A stretch of 64,000 nt of DNA, taken from positions 1 through 64,000 of the forward strand of contig CAMAYU010000012.1 of assembly GCA_945862235.1 (NCBI GenBank), in the 5' to 3' direction. This document shows, piece by piece, positions 55,330 through 64,000 of this stretch. The stretch comes from Schlesneria paludicola DSM 18645. GTDB taxonomy: Bacteria > Planctomycetota > Planctomycetia > Planctomycetales > Planctomycetaceae. The position numbers and the translations under genes are program-made. Each line of letters opens with the position of its first letter. The first letter of the stretch is position 1. Under the pieces are notes generated by a model. The model did no database searches. It was not told the origin of the DNA and saw only the letters and a program-made list of their open reading frames with translations.

Positions 55330-58300
55330 ATGTCGCTCGTTGAAACCTTCGTTAAGAACCCGGTCAAAGTTTCGGTGGCGATGTTGCTGCTGATGTTGTT
55401 CGGCACCATCGCTGGGTTCTCGATGCCGATGCAGCTCACGCCCGAGGTCGAGACGCCGACGTTGACGGTCGAGACGCGCTGGCCGGGGGCCTCGCCGCAG
55501 GAGGTCGAACAGGAAATCGTCCGCGAGCAGGAGGAGAAGCTGAAGAGTGTCGAGGGGATCACGAAGCTGTCGTCCGAGAGCTTCGACTCGATGGGGAGCA
55601 TCAAGCTCGAATTCGCCGTCGGCACGAACATGGACGAGGCGTTGCTGAAGGTGAATAGCCGCCTCCAGCAGGTCAGCACCTATCCCGAGAACGCCGAACA
55701 GCCGGTCATCAGCACTTCGAACTCGTCCAACCAGCCGATCGCGTGGTTCGTGCTGACGCCGCGCAGCGCGACGCCGGATGAGATTCGCGGATTCCAGAAG
55801 GAGCACCCCGACATTGCGGCGGAACTCGAACCGGTGCTGAAGGCTCACAACGTGGGTGTGGCCGTCTACCGGTTGAAGCAGGTGATTGCGAAGCATCCCG
55901 AAGCGCGGCCGCTGCTGGCGGAGATCGACGTGCTGGAGATGCGGCGGTTCGCCGAGAACAACATCGAATCGGCGTTCGAGCGGGTCAAGGGGGTCTCGAA
56001 CGCGGACGTCATCGGCGGATTGGAGAACGAACTGCAGGTGGTCGTCGATCCTGAGAAGCTCGCCGCGCGGCAGTTGACGATCGCCGACGTTCGGGCCGTT
56101 CTCCGGGGTCAGAACCGCGACACGTCGGGTGGCGATTTCTGGGAGGGGAAGCGGCGCTGGGTCGTGCGGACGCTGAACCAGTTTCGCTCGAAGGAGCATG
56201 TCGCACGACAGTTGCTGGCGGTGAGAGGCGGCGCGCCGGTTTACGTCTCCGATGTGGCCGAGGTGCGCGACGGCTTCAAGAAGCCGGACAGCATCGTGCG
56301 GCGGTTCGGGACCAACAGCATGGCCGTGCGCGTGCTGCGCGAAGGGGGGGCGAATGTCCTCGATGTGATGGCGGGCCTGCGCGAGGTCAACCAGCGGCTG
56401 AATGAGTCCGTCCTAGACCGACAGAAACTCCACTTGGCTCAGGTCTACGACGAGACCGAGTACATCTACTCCGCCATCGGACTCGTGACCGAGAACATTT
56501 TTCTGGGGACCGCGCTGACGATGGTCTCGCTGATGATCTTTCTGCATCTGAATCGCCGCACGCTGTTGTTCTCACCACTGATCCTCGCGACCGGTGCGGC
56601 GGCGGTGTACGTCCACAGCTACTGGTTTGCGGTCTGCCTGCTGCTGATCGCGGTGTCGGGGTTGTGGTATGCCCGCGGCGCGCTGGTCATTGGGCTGACG
56701 ATCCCGATCTCGTTGATTGGCACGTTCCTCGTGATCGCGCTGCTGGGTCGATCGCTGAATGTCATCAGTCTCGCCGGCCTGGCGTTCGCGGTGGGAATGG
56801 TCGTCGATAACGCGACGGTCGTCTTCGAAAACATCTACACGCGGTGGGAGCAGGGGGAGTCGGCGTACGACGCCACCATTCGCGGGACCGAGGAAGTGTG
56901 GGGAGCCGTCGTGCTGGCGACGCTCACCACGGTGTCGGTGTTCGTGCCGGTGATCTTCGTCCAGGAAGAGGCGGGGCAGCTTTTCAGCGACATCGCGCTG
57001 GCGATCAGCGCGGCGGTCGCGATCTCGCTGATTCTCGCGATCGTCGTCGTGCCACCAGCGACGGCGCGGTTCCTCGGAAAACGAAAGTCATCGGCGACGG
57101 AGGACGCATCCATTCTGGGCGAAGCGGACGGACCGGGACACGTCGTGATTGGCGGCATGGCGCGCGGGCAGACGGCTTCGACATCGAAGGGACTCGTGCG
57201 GCTACTGGAAGTGTTCGCGATGTCGTTCATCGACGGAGTGACGGGCCTCAATCGCGTCATTCAATGGAACTGGCTGACGCGGCTGACGACGGTGTTCCTG
57301 ATGGTCGGAGCGAGCGCGAGTGTCAGTTGGTGGCTGTGGCCGTCCGTCGAGTACCTGCCGAACGGAAACCGCAACCTGGTGTTCGGCATGTTGCTCCCGC
57401 CGCCGGGCTACAACATGGACCAACTGATCGAAATGGGCGAGAAGGTCGAGGCCGATCTGCGTCCGTACTGGAACGTGGACCCGAACTCACCGGAAGCGAA
57501 GAAACTCGATGCGCCGGTTATCAGCGATCTGTTCTTCGTCGCCAGCTCGAAGCGGGTCTTCATCGGAGCAAAGGCGCACGACCCGGCACGCTGCGCCCAA
57601 CTGATCCCGATCATGCGCAAGGTCTCGTCCGACTTGCCCGGCACGATCGCACTCGTGTTTCAAACGAGCCTCTTCGAGCGGGGGCTGTCGGCTGGACGAA
57701 GCATCGACATTGAAATCACCGGCCCGGAATTGACGAAGCTCGTGCAGCTCGGCGGTCGCATCTTGGGAGGCGATCCCGAGTCGATGCCGGAGCGTGTCTT
57801 GAAGCTGCCGATGGCGGTCTTGATCCCCAACGCTCAGGCCCGCCCGATACCGAGCCTCGACCTGTCCAGCCCCGAGGTTCACGTGATCCCCCGCCTGTTG
57901 CAATCGGCCGAGATGGGGCTGAGTGCGGCGGAACTCGGTTACACAGTCGATGCCCTCGTCGATGGAGCGTATGCGGGGGACTATTTCCTCGGGACCGACA
58001 AGATCGACCTGTCGATTCGCGGGAAGGACGAGTTCGCTCGGCAGACGCAGGACGTGGCGAGCCTGCCGATCGCGACGCGCGACGGACAACTCATCCCGCT
58101 CGGCGCGCTGGCCGATGTCAGCATGGCGAGCGGTCCCGAACAGGTGAACCATCGCGAGCGGGAGCGGGCCATCACGATTCAGGTCTCACCGCCGCCCGAG
58201 ATTCCGCTCGAAGAAGCGATGCGGCTGATTCAGTCGCAGGTTGTCGATCCGCTCGTGAAGTCGGGGCAACTCGACGGCGGCTACAGCATCCACCTCGCGG

Positions 58301-58890
58301 GGACGGCGGACAAACTTCGTCAGACGTGGAAGGCATTGCAGTTCAACATCGTGCTGTCGTTGCTCATCACATATTTGCTGATGGCCGCGCTGTACGAGTC
58401 GTGGGTCTACCCGTTCATCATCATCTTCACCGTGCCGCTGGGAGCCGTGGGCGGGATCGTTGGATTGAAGCTGCTCGGCTGGTACCTGGTCCAACTCGGA
58501 CAGCCTCCGCAAAGCTTGGACGTGCTGACGATGCTCGGCTTCGTGATCCTGATCGGCACCGTGGTGAGCAACGCCATTTTGATCGTCGATCAAACGCTGC
58601 AACTGATCCGCTACGAAGGAATGGCGGATCGCGAGGCGGTCGTCGAGGCGGTCCGTTCGCGCATCCGGCCGATGTTCCTCACCGCAGTCACGACGATCAT
58701 CGGCCTGTTCCCGCTGGTGCTGTTCCCGGGCGCGGGAAGCGAACTGTACCGGGGTCTCGGCGCCGTGGTACTGGGCGGCTTGACCGTCTCCACCTTCTTC
58801 ACGCTCTTCCTGATCCCAACCGTCTTCACACTGACGAGGGATGTTCAGCGGGGGGTGATGCGGTTGGTGTTCGGACGCGGTAATGCGTAA
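55330..58890 (+). CDS. RND-family efflux permease (HAE-1/AcrB-like)
   Basis: 1186 residues, about 140 longer than typical AcrB-type pumps. The N-terminal MSLVETFVKNPVKVSVAMLL and PMQLTPEVETPTLTVETRWP match the family; the proton-relay region reads GLAFAVGMVVDNATVVFENI, with one Asp and Asn where AcrB has two Asp; the C-terminal half has LLITYLLMAALYESWVYPFI and GTVVSNAILIVDQTLQLIRY. Extra length: ~40 residues in the first porter loop (DEIRGFQKEHPDIAAELEPV) and an extra hydrophobic hairpin between the normal TM2 and TM3 (about residues 415-455). Substrate unknown. An inverted repeat follows. Confidence 0.92.
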   Translation: MSLVETFVKNPVKVSVAMLLLMLFGTIAGFSMPMQLTPEVETPTLTVETRWPGASPQEVEQEIVREQEEKLKSVEGITKLSSESFDSMGSIKLEFAVGTNMDEALLKVNSRLQQVSTYPENAEQPVISTSNSSNQPIAWFVLTPRSATPDEIRGFQKEHPDIAAELEPVLKAHNVGVAVYRLKQVIAKHPEARPLLAEIDVLEMRRFAENNIESAFERVKGVSNADVIGGLENELQVVVDPEKLAARQLTIADVRAVLRGQNRDTSGGDFWEGKRRWVVRTLNQFRSKEHVARQLLAVRGGAPVYVSDVAEVRDGFKKPDSIVRRFGTNSMAVRVLREGGANVLDVMAGLREVNQRLNESVLDRQKLHLAQVYDETEYIYSAIGLVTENIFLGTALTMVSLMIFLHLNRRTLLFSPLILATGAAAVYVHSYWFAVCLLLIAVSGLWYARGALVIGLTIPISLIGTFLVIALLGRSLNVISLAGLAFAVGMVVDNATVVFENIYTRWEQGESAYDATIRGTEEVWGAVVLATLTTVSVFVPVIFVQEEAGQLFSDIALAISAAVAISLILAIVVVPPATARFLGKRKSSATEDASILGEADGPGHVVIGGMARGQTASTSKGLVRLLEVFAMSFIDGVTGLNRVIQWNWLTRLTTVFLMVGASASVSWWLWPSVEYLPNGNRNLVFGMLLPPPGYNMDQLIEMGEKVEADLRPYWNVDPNSPEAKKLDAPVISDLFFVASSKRVFIGAKAHDPARCAQLIPIMRKVSSDLPGTIALVFQTSLFERGLSAGRSIDIEITGPELTKLVQLGGRILGGDPESMPERVLKLPMAVLIPNAQARPIPSLDLSSPEVHVIPRLLQSAEMGLSAAELGYTVDALVDGAYAGDYFLGTDKIDLSIRGKDEFARQTQDVASLPIATRDGQLIPLGALADVSMASGPEQVNHRERERAITIQVSPPPEIPLEEAMRLIQSQVVDPLVKSGQLDGGYSIHLAGTADKLRQTWKALQFNIVLSLLITYLLMAALYESWVYPFIIIFTVPLGAVGGIVGLKLLGWYLVQLGQPPQSLDVLTMLGFVILIGTVVSNAILIVDQTLQLIRYEGMADREAVVEAVRSRIRPMFLTAVTTIIGLFPLVLFPGAGSELYRGLGAVVLGGLTVSTFFTLFLIPTVFTLTRDVQRGVMRLVFGRGNA

Positions 58891-58895
58891 CGAAC

Positions 58896-59013
58896 TGTTG
58901 GAAAACGTAGAGCAGGCGGCTCGCCCGCTTGCTTTGCTAGTTAACAAACACAGGTGAGCCGCCTGCTCTACGTTTTTCCACAGGCTGCAAGCGTTAGCTG
59001 GACTAACGCTTGC
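58896..59013. repeat. Inverted repeat plus adjacent perfect palindrome
   Basis: TGTTGGAAAACGTAGAGCAG...GGCTCGCC (58896-58925) pairs with the region 58953-58982 with a few mismatches. Immediately after, GCAAGCGTTAG and CTAACGCTTGC (58987-59013) form a perfect 11-bp stem with a 5-nt loop. Downstream of the RND gene; it could end that transcript. Confidence 0.8.
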
Positions 59014-59100
59014 CCCTTGGGCCGGAAAAATGTGACCACCAATGGACGACTGCACCCACTCACCACCGCGTCGGGCTCACAACTTCCGCTCCTATCCAAG

Positions 59101-59136
59101 AAAAAAGGACTTGCGACAATTTGTCGCAAGTCCTTT
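59101..59136 (-). terminator. Rho-independent terminator of the tRNA-Leu gene
   Basis: AAAGGACTTGCGAC (59104-59117) and GTCGCAAGTCCTTT (59123-59136) form a perfect 14-bp stem with a 5-nt loop; on the minus strand it runs into TTTTTTC. It starts 10 bases past the tRNA 3' end. Confidence 0.92.
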
Positions 59137-59146
59137 CTCTGTCAAG

Positions 59147-59232
59147 TGCCGAAGGTGGGACTCGAACCCACACTCGGGGTGAACCGAACTGGATTTTGAA
59201 TCCAGCGCGTCTGCCAGTTCCGCCACTCCGGC
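59147..59232 (-). tRNA. tRNA-Leu (anticodon CAA)
   Basis: 86 nt read on the minus strand. Acceptor GCCGGAG pairs with CTTCGGC followed by discriminator A. The anticodon stem CTGGA/TCCAG encloses loop TTCAAAA, giving anticodon CAA. A long variable arm between the anticodon stem and the T-arm, and GGTTCGAGTCC in the T-loop, mark a class II leucine tRNA. CCA is not encoded. It reads leucine UUG codons. Confidence 0.97.
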
Positions 59233-59641
59233 CTCTCCAAGCGGGCGGCATCATGAGCGCGGCACTTCGACCCGTCAAGGCTGAGGCGGCCAAGGTGCGA
59301 AAGGACTTCTGAAGTCTTCACCGTCCCTCGACATGATCGGCGCAAGTCGCGTTTAGAAATGTCTTTCCCAAGTTACTCCCACCAGCATTGCCTGTTCAAA
59401 GTGATCAGGATTACTTCAGCTCGCGGCGAACTTGGCTCCAGCATCAAAACAGCCACCCGCAGTGCGTCCTGCCCCCGATCGTGAAATTCTGATGAGGTTT
59501 TCAGATACCGCTTGTCACTCCACGCGGAACTCGGACAATCCCCGCTCCAACCGTGACTCAGCCGCGTGCGCCTGCAATCGCACCGTGAGTTGCAGCCCGT
59601 CCCACACGATAATTGGTCCCATGAAACCGCTCTCCACCACC

Positions 59642-61525
59642 ATGAACGTTCCGTCGTCCTCAGGAAACTCAAGCATGTCAGAACAGTGGTACTACCGCAT
59701 GTTTGGCGAAGAGTTCGGCCCTGTCGCCCTCGAAAAGCTGCGTGAGATGGCCGCCCACGGAACGGTCGGTTGCGAAGATGAGGTTCGCTCAGATCGGTCC
59801 ACGCGCTGGGTGCCAGCCGGATCGGTTAGGGAGTTGGGCCTAGGTTCCAGTGGTGGCGGTGTCGAAGTTGCGACGGCCAGTGATTCCGATGCGGCGATGA
59901 ACGTTGTCGCCCAAGGTGAGCGGGCGGGCCTCGACGACTGGTACTGTTTGGCGAATGGCCACGAACTCGGTCCACTCAATTTTGACGAACTGATGAAGTT
60001 CGCTCGGCATGAACAGCTCTCTGCTGACGATGAAGTGAAGCTTGGAGCCAACGGCAAATGGCGTCGTGTCGGTTCGATTGGTCGCCTCATGGCGGTCCTG
60101 CCTTTTCGAGCCGCTGAGCCGACCAAGCCGCGTCCCGCCGGGCGACCCGCATCGAACCGGTCAATGACGCCGGCTCACGAGCAACCCGCCGTCGGAAGTT
60201 CTCCTCGCCCTGACATGCCACCAGCGGCGGAGCCCGCACCAGTTCCTGCGGTAGACATGAATGCCGCCTATCTCGCCGCCTACGAACAGGCCCGAACGCA
60301 AATCGCCGAGTCGATGATTGCCCAAGCGGAAGCCGCATACAAAAAGGCAGAAGAGACTGCGAAGGCCGAGATGGCTTGGGCCTCCGCTCCCAACGTGGAT
60401 TCCCAATGGTGGGGTTGGATGGGGGGCGTTGAGTTTGGCCCGGTGGCCTTCGTCCAAGTGTTTGCACTCGCCAAGAACGGCCAGTTGAAGCCGTCCGATT
60501 TCTTGCGCAACGGCCCGAATGGTCAAATGTTTCCGTCCTCGAACGCTCCGGGATTGTTCTCGGCGGTAGCGGCAATGGCGAAGGCCGCTGAGACCCTGAG
60601 CTTGGCGAAGGTTCAGGCGCAAGCCGCAGCTGCCTTGACTGCCCCAGCCCCCCCGCTCTCGTCGTTGCCCGCGACGGCTTTTGTCACTGCTGCTGTGCCT
60701 GCGAAGGAGACCAATAGAGCTGTGCCGCAAGATGTTGAGGACGCGCCCAAGCCCGCCGCTACTTCAAGGCCGATCGGCACGGGATCGAAACCCCAATTGA
60801 CGGCTGTCACTGATACTCCCCCGCGTAACACCAACACGCCCAATACCGAGACACCTGTCGTGGAGCGTCCCTCGCCCGCACCGGTCTCTGCCCAAAGGCA
60901 ACCATCCCTGTCGTCTGCTGGTTCGAGTTCGTCGTCAATGTCGTCGAGCAGTTCGTTCAATTCGTACCGACCTGTTGTCGCACCAGCGCGTCCAGCACCT
61001 CGACCCTCGCGGTCAAGCAGCCAATCCTCGTTCTCCTTTTCCGAGATGCTGGAGCCACTCAAAGAGCCGAAGGCTCTCGGTGCCGTCGGTGTCGTCGCGG
61101 CGGTGCTGCTCAGCTTCGGCTGGTTCTACCTTCCTAAGAGCAGCGCGGCGGATGTCAAGAATTTCCGTGAACTCAAGCACATCATCGACGAGATCAAACA
61201 GAAGCGGTCCAGCAACTCGACCGACTTCGCCTCCGTCAACACGAAGGCGGAGAAGATCGGCAAAGCGGTCATCGCAGAATTGGCGAAGAAGGCCAGCCGC
61301 GATGAACCCGCCAAGCAACATCTCCTCTGGGCCGCTCGCGACCGAATGCCCGCCATGCTGGGCGAGCTGAAAAAGGCTCCCACCGAGCCTTCCAAGGCCG
61401 AACAGAGCTTCATCGAATCGCTGCGAGAAGCTGCAAGAATCCTCCACATCAAGGACGACGGCCTCCCCCCGGCTCCACCCCGACCTCCCGTCGATCCCAA
61501 CGCCCCCGTGAGTATCGACGATTGA
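59642..61525 (+). CDS. Triple GYF_2-domain protein with C-terminal transmembrane helix
   Basis: 627 residues from the ATG at 59642 (59621 and 59675 are alternatives). Three GYF_2 (DUF4339) modules are recognisable: EQWYYRMFGEEFGPVALEKL, DDWYCLANGHELGPLNFDEL and DSQWWGWMGGVEFGPVAFVQ, at about residues 12, 97 and 255. A Ser/Pro/Ala-rich disordered segment (about 310-460) leads to one hydrophobic helix (LGAVGVVAAVLLSFGWFYLP, about 479-499) and a helical C-terminal ~120-residue domain. GYF_2 modules are thought to bind Pro-rich peptides; this protein also has its own Pro-rich stretches. Function unknown. The gene lies downstream of a tRNA gene on the other strand; 59233-59641 holds no gene. Confidence 0.78.
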   Translation: MNVPSSSGNSSMSEQWYYRMFGEEFGPVALEKLREMAAHGTVGCEDEVRSDRSTRWVPAGSVRELGLGSSGGGVEVATASDSDAAMNVVAQGERAGLDDWYCLANGHELGPLNFDELMKFARHEQLSADDEVKLGANGKWRRVGSIGRLMAVLPFRAAEPTKPRPAGRPASNRSMTPAHEQPAVGSSPRPDMPPAAEPAPVPAVDMNAAYLAAYEQARTQIAESMIAQAEAAYKKAEETAKAEMAWASAPNVDSQWWGWMGGVEFGPVAFVQVFALAKNGQLKPSDFLRNGPNGQMFPSSNAPGLFSAVAAMAKAAETLSLAKVQAQAAAALTAPAPPLSSLPATAFVTAAVPAKETNRAVPQDVEDAPKPAATSRPIGTGSKPQLTAVTDTPPRNTNTPNTETPVVERPSPAPVSAQRQPSLSSAGSSSSSMSSSSSFNSYRPVVAPARPAPRPSRSSSQSSFSFSEMLEPLKEPKALGAVGVVAAVLLSFGWFYLPKSSAADVKNFRELKHIIDEIKQKRSSNSTDFASVNTKAEKIGKAVIAELAKKASRDEPAKQHLLWAARDRMPAMLGELKKAPTEPSKAEQSFIESLREAARILHIKDDGLPPAPPRPPVDPNAPVSIDD

Positions 61526-61715
61526 AAGTCTCTTCTGTCGAGCGTCACGACCGTTCTTGCAATCTATGCAAACAACAGTGGCTGACGAACGAGCTGAGCG
61601 ACCTCGACTCCCCGCGAGCAGTGCGATACGCGAGCGTGCATCAGTGAATTGGCAGCGACAAAAGTGTGGTCATGGATGGACTTAGCAAGTCGAACGCCGT
61701 GAATGCCGCCCCGCG

Positions 61716-62039
61716 TCAACTACGGACGAGATTCATCGCTTGTGCCTCGGCAACCTGCTGCACAACCTCTTTGGAGGTCGAATTGATGATCGTCACATCG
61801 ACTGGCAAGTCATCGAACAGGTTTGCCGATGTTCGTTCTTCGGTTGCGATCAAGATGAGTTGCGCAGGTTGCTTGCTCTTTCCTGCGCGATGCAGCGGTT
61901 GGGCCGCGTCCCCGAGCAGTTCTCCCGACCGTTGAACTCGGATCAAGATCGGCTGGCTTCCCGGGACCGCTCGGACAATCGCGTCGATCCCGCGATTCCG
62001 CTGCACCGGGACGAAGCGCAACCCGTGCAGATGCGCCAT
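61716..62039 (-). CDS. Short protein resembling a DNA-methylase C-terminal piece
   Basis: 107 residues from the ATG at 62037-62039. The segment RFVPVQRNRGIDAIVRAVPG followed by PILIRVQRSGELLGDAAQPL, QPAQLILIATEERTSANLFD and VTIINSTSKEVVQQVAEAQA reminds me of the C-terminal portion of some large adenine-specific DNA methylases, but catalytic motifs are absent. It could be a genuine small gene or the relic of a larger one; the upstream extension to 62327 does not look coding. The rest of the 816-base gap 61526-62342 has no other recognisable gene. Confidence 0.35.
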   Translation of the reverse strand: MAHLHGLRFVPVQRNRGIDAIVRAVPGSQPILIRVQRSGELLGDAAQPLHRAGKSKQPAQLILIATEERTSANLFDDLPVDVTIINSTSKEVVQQVAEAQAMNLVRS

Positions 62040-62342
62040 CGCATTGCACGTAGGAGTCACGTTCCTTGCGTAACAGTTCGGATGGCGTCTTTGTCGTTCA
62101 TCCGAGTTTCTGGGGGATGAAATAGGAGCAATGGCGATGTCGGCCCGAATCTTCATCCTGAAGGGATGAAAACCAACGACCGCATCCGTCTCACGAAAAT
62201 CATCATCCCCCCCAAATCTTCGGATGAACCCAACAACCTGACCGAGGGCTTCGCCAAATCGACGGGAACTTTTCCGCCACTCGCTCGTCGAACGAGCCGA
62301 CTGTTGTGTGATCCGTGATTTTGCCAAGTTCGGAGAACTGCC

Positions 62343-64000
62343 ATGAGACGCTTACTGGTTGCGATGTTGGGGCTGTTAGTTGCGTTGTCGAGTGGTGTGG
62401 TCGCTCCGCGTGAGGCGGCTGCTCAGGGAGTGCTGATCTTCACGAGTCATCCCGCGCCGTTGCCTCGGCCGATTCATTCGCATGTGGCTCGGATCCCCAT
62501 ACCGGTGATGCCGGTGTCGTCGTACAAGATTAAGGAACTGGCGGTTCAGGCGCGGATCGTCGATCAGGTCGCTCGCGTGCAGGTCTCGCAGTCGTTTGTG
62601 AACACTGGCAGCCAGCAGATGGAAGTGCAGTTCCTCTTTCCGCTCCCTTATGACGGCGCGATCGACAAGCTGACGTTGCTGGTCGATGGGAAAGAGTTCC
62701 CCGGCAAGCTGATGGCTGCGAAGGAAGCCCGTTCGATTTACGAGTCCATCGTCCGGTCGAACAAAGATCCAGCGCTGCTCGAATGGATGGGGATGGGTCT
62801 GTTTCAGACGAGCGTCTTTCCCGTGCCGCCCGGTGCCGAACGGAAGGTCGTGCTGAACTACAACCAACTTTTGAAGAAGGATCGCGGGCTGACCGACTTC
62901 CTCTTCCCGCTCAGCACAGCCAAGTACACGTCGCATGCGGTCGAGAAGGTTGAGTTCCAGATCGCCATCGAATCGGCGATCGACATCAAGAACGTCTACT
63001 CACCGACACACACCGTGGACATTAAACGGCCCGATGCCAAGCACGCTGTCGTCTCGTACACGCGATCGAATGAAGTTCCGACAGGCGACTTTCGGCTGAT
63101 GTTTGACGTGGACAAGGGGGCGGTCGGCGCGAGCGTCATCAGCTACAAGCCGAAGGAGGGCGAGGACGGATATTTTCTCTTGCTCGCCAGTCCACAAGTG
63201 AAGGCCGCCGATGCGGAACGTCCCAAGAAGACCGTCATGTTCGTCGTCGATCGCTCGGGCAGCATGAGCGGCAAGAAGATCGAACAGGCCAAGTCGGCGC
63301 TCAAGTTCGTGCTGAATAACCTGCGCGAAGGGGACATGTTCAACATCGTCGCCTACGACGGCAACGTCGAATCGTTCCGGCCTGAACTGGAGCGGTACAA
63401 CGATGAGACTCGCAAGTCGGCGATCGGTTACGTCGAGGGCCTCTATCCCGGCGGCGGGACGAACATTCACGGAGCACTCACCACGGCGCTGGCTCAACTG
63501 AAGGACAGCAGCCGCCCAAACTATGTCCTCTTCCTGACCGACGGCCTCCCCACGATTGGCGTCACGAATGAAGGGCAGATCGCGTCGGGAGCGAAAGAGG
63601 CCAACAAGATTCGCGCCAGAATCCTCTCGTTCGGCGTCGGCTATGACGTGAACTCGCGACTGCTCGACCGCATCTCGCGTGACGGCTTCGGCCTCTCGGA
63701 ATACGTCCGTCCCGATGAAGACCTCGAAGCGCACGTCAGCACGGTCTACAGCAACATCAGCGCGCCGGTCCTGACCGATGTCACCGTGAACGTTGAACTC
63801 GATGGCCTCAAGCCCGAAGACGGCCCGCCGGTAAACCGCATCTATCCGAAAGGAAACTTCGACCTGTTTGAAGGCCAGCAACTCGTCGTCGTCGGCCGTT
63901 ACAAGAAGCCGGGCGCGGCGAAGGTCATCATCAAAGGACACGTCAGCGGAGCCGAACAGAAGTACGACTTCGGCGCGAACCTGATCGACAAGAGTCACGA
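62343..64000 (+). CDS. VIT and VWA domain protein, 3' end outside the window
   Basis: At least 552 residues, cut by the window end. Signal peptide MLGLLVALSSGVVAPREAAA. A VIT domain (about 55-190) has VSQSFVNTGSQQMEVQFLFP and KEARSIYESIVRSNKDPALL. The VWA domain from about 295 has the MIDAS metal site D303-R-S305-G-S307-M (VDRSGSMSGKKIEQ) and FLTDGLPTIG. Same overall architecture as inter-alpha-trypsin-inhibitor-like bacterial proteins, which act outside the cytoplasm in protein binding. The MIDAS is intact, so a divalent-metal-dependent adhesion role is likely. Start is the ATG at 62343. Confidence 0.9.
   Translation, partial: MRRLLVAMLGLLVALSSGVVAPREAAAQGVLIFTSHPAPLPRPIHSHVARIPIPVMPVSSYKIKELAVQARIVDQVARVQVSQSFVNTGSQQMEVQFLFPLPYDGAIDKLTLLVDGKEFPGKLMAAKEARSIYESIVRSNKDPALLEWMGMGLFQTSVFPVPPGAERKVVLNYNQLLKKDRGLTDFLFPLSTAKYTSHAVEKVEFQIAIESAIDIKNVYSPTHTVDIKRPDAKHAVVSYTRSNEVPTGDFRLMFDVDKGAVGASVISYKPKEGEDGYFLLLASPQVKAADAERPKKTVMFVVDRSGSMSGKKIEQAKSALKFVLNNLREGDMFNIVAYDGNVESFRPELERYNDETRKSAIGYVEGLYPGGGTNIHGALTTALAQLKDSSRPNYVLFLTDGLPTIGVTNEGQIASGAKEANKIRARILSFGVGYDVNSRLLDRISRDGFGLSEYVRPDEDLEAHVSTVYSNISAPVLTDVTVNVELDGLKPEDGPPVNRIYPKGNFDLFEGQQLVVVGRYKKPGAAKVIIKGHVSGAEQKYDFGANLIDKSH

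Noticed and set aside
63000-63998. 332-codon minus-strand reading frame opposite the VIT/VWA gene
   Set aside because: It is the complement of a strongly supported coding region (intact MIDAS and VIT motifs on the plus strand), so it is a shadow.

Overview
The window looks like chromosomal DNA from a planctomycete, probably order Planctomycetales. Evidence: two Tat-exported DUF1501 proteins, a PSCyt/DUF1549/DUF1553 'PSD1' protein, a DUF1559 pseudopilin-like protein, a formylglycine sulfatase fused to an SGNH hydrolase, a solitary formyltransferase/hydrolase C subunit (fhcC), a ResB-CcsA fusion, a membrane Ser/Thr kinase with a DUF1080-like exterior, and GYF_2 and VIT/VWA proteins. GC is high and coding density moderate. 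Operons are short, and most intergenic gaps carry long inverted repeats.

Layout. 0-12 kb: DUF1501 protein, SpoU methyltransferase, Uma2 protein, second DUF1501 protein, nucleotidyltransferase-like protein, prenyltransferase-fold secreted protein and PSD1 protein. 12.1-13.9 kb: a cyclic-phosphate-receiver (cREC)-like gene divergent from a two-gene unit that starts with a HEPN-like protein. 13.9-23.2 kb: carbohydrate block with sulfatase-SGNH fusion, GH57 enzyme, GalT without its usual zinc cysteines, and GH57 4-alpha-glucanotransferase. 23.3-31.3 kb: nitroreductase, secreted unknown, fhcC, an unknown, a HExxH peptidase-like protein and a lipoprotein with mirrored internal repeats. 31.5-38.4 kb: cytochrome c maturation (ResB-CcsA), then an opposite-strand pair of a tandem AhpD-like protein and an EF-hand/deiodinase-like thioredoxin-fold protein. 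38.4-45 kb: DUF1559 protein plus lipoprotein, Cys-containing secreted protein behind a 13-bp tandem array, trans-sulfuration-type PLP enzyme and two paralogous CCFG-motif envelope proteins. 45.5-50.6 kb: giant secretin with repeated N-terminal domain. 50.9-58.9 kb: thioredoxin-fold lipoprotein, Ser/Thr kinase, HlyD adaptor and RND pump. 59.1-64 kb: tRNA-Leu(CAA), triple-GYF_2 protein, a methylase-like fragment and a VIT/VWA protein cut by the window edge.

The strongest signal not explained by genes is a set of inverted-repeat families in nearly all intergenic gaps (arms up to 36 nt, some perfect), with at least two copies apparently read in frame inside genes. The best candidates for under-described biology are the cREC/HEPN-like locus, the EF-hand deiodinase-like protein with its tandem AhpD-like partner, the zinc-site-less GalT between two GH57 enzymes, the secretin repeats, and the 13-bp array upstream of a small secreted protein. 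All functional statements rest on motif reading by eye; no database search was run.
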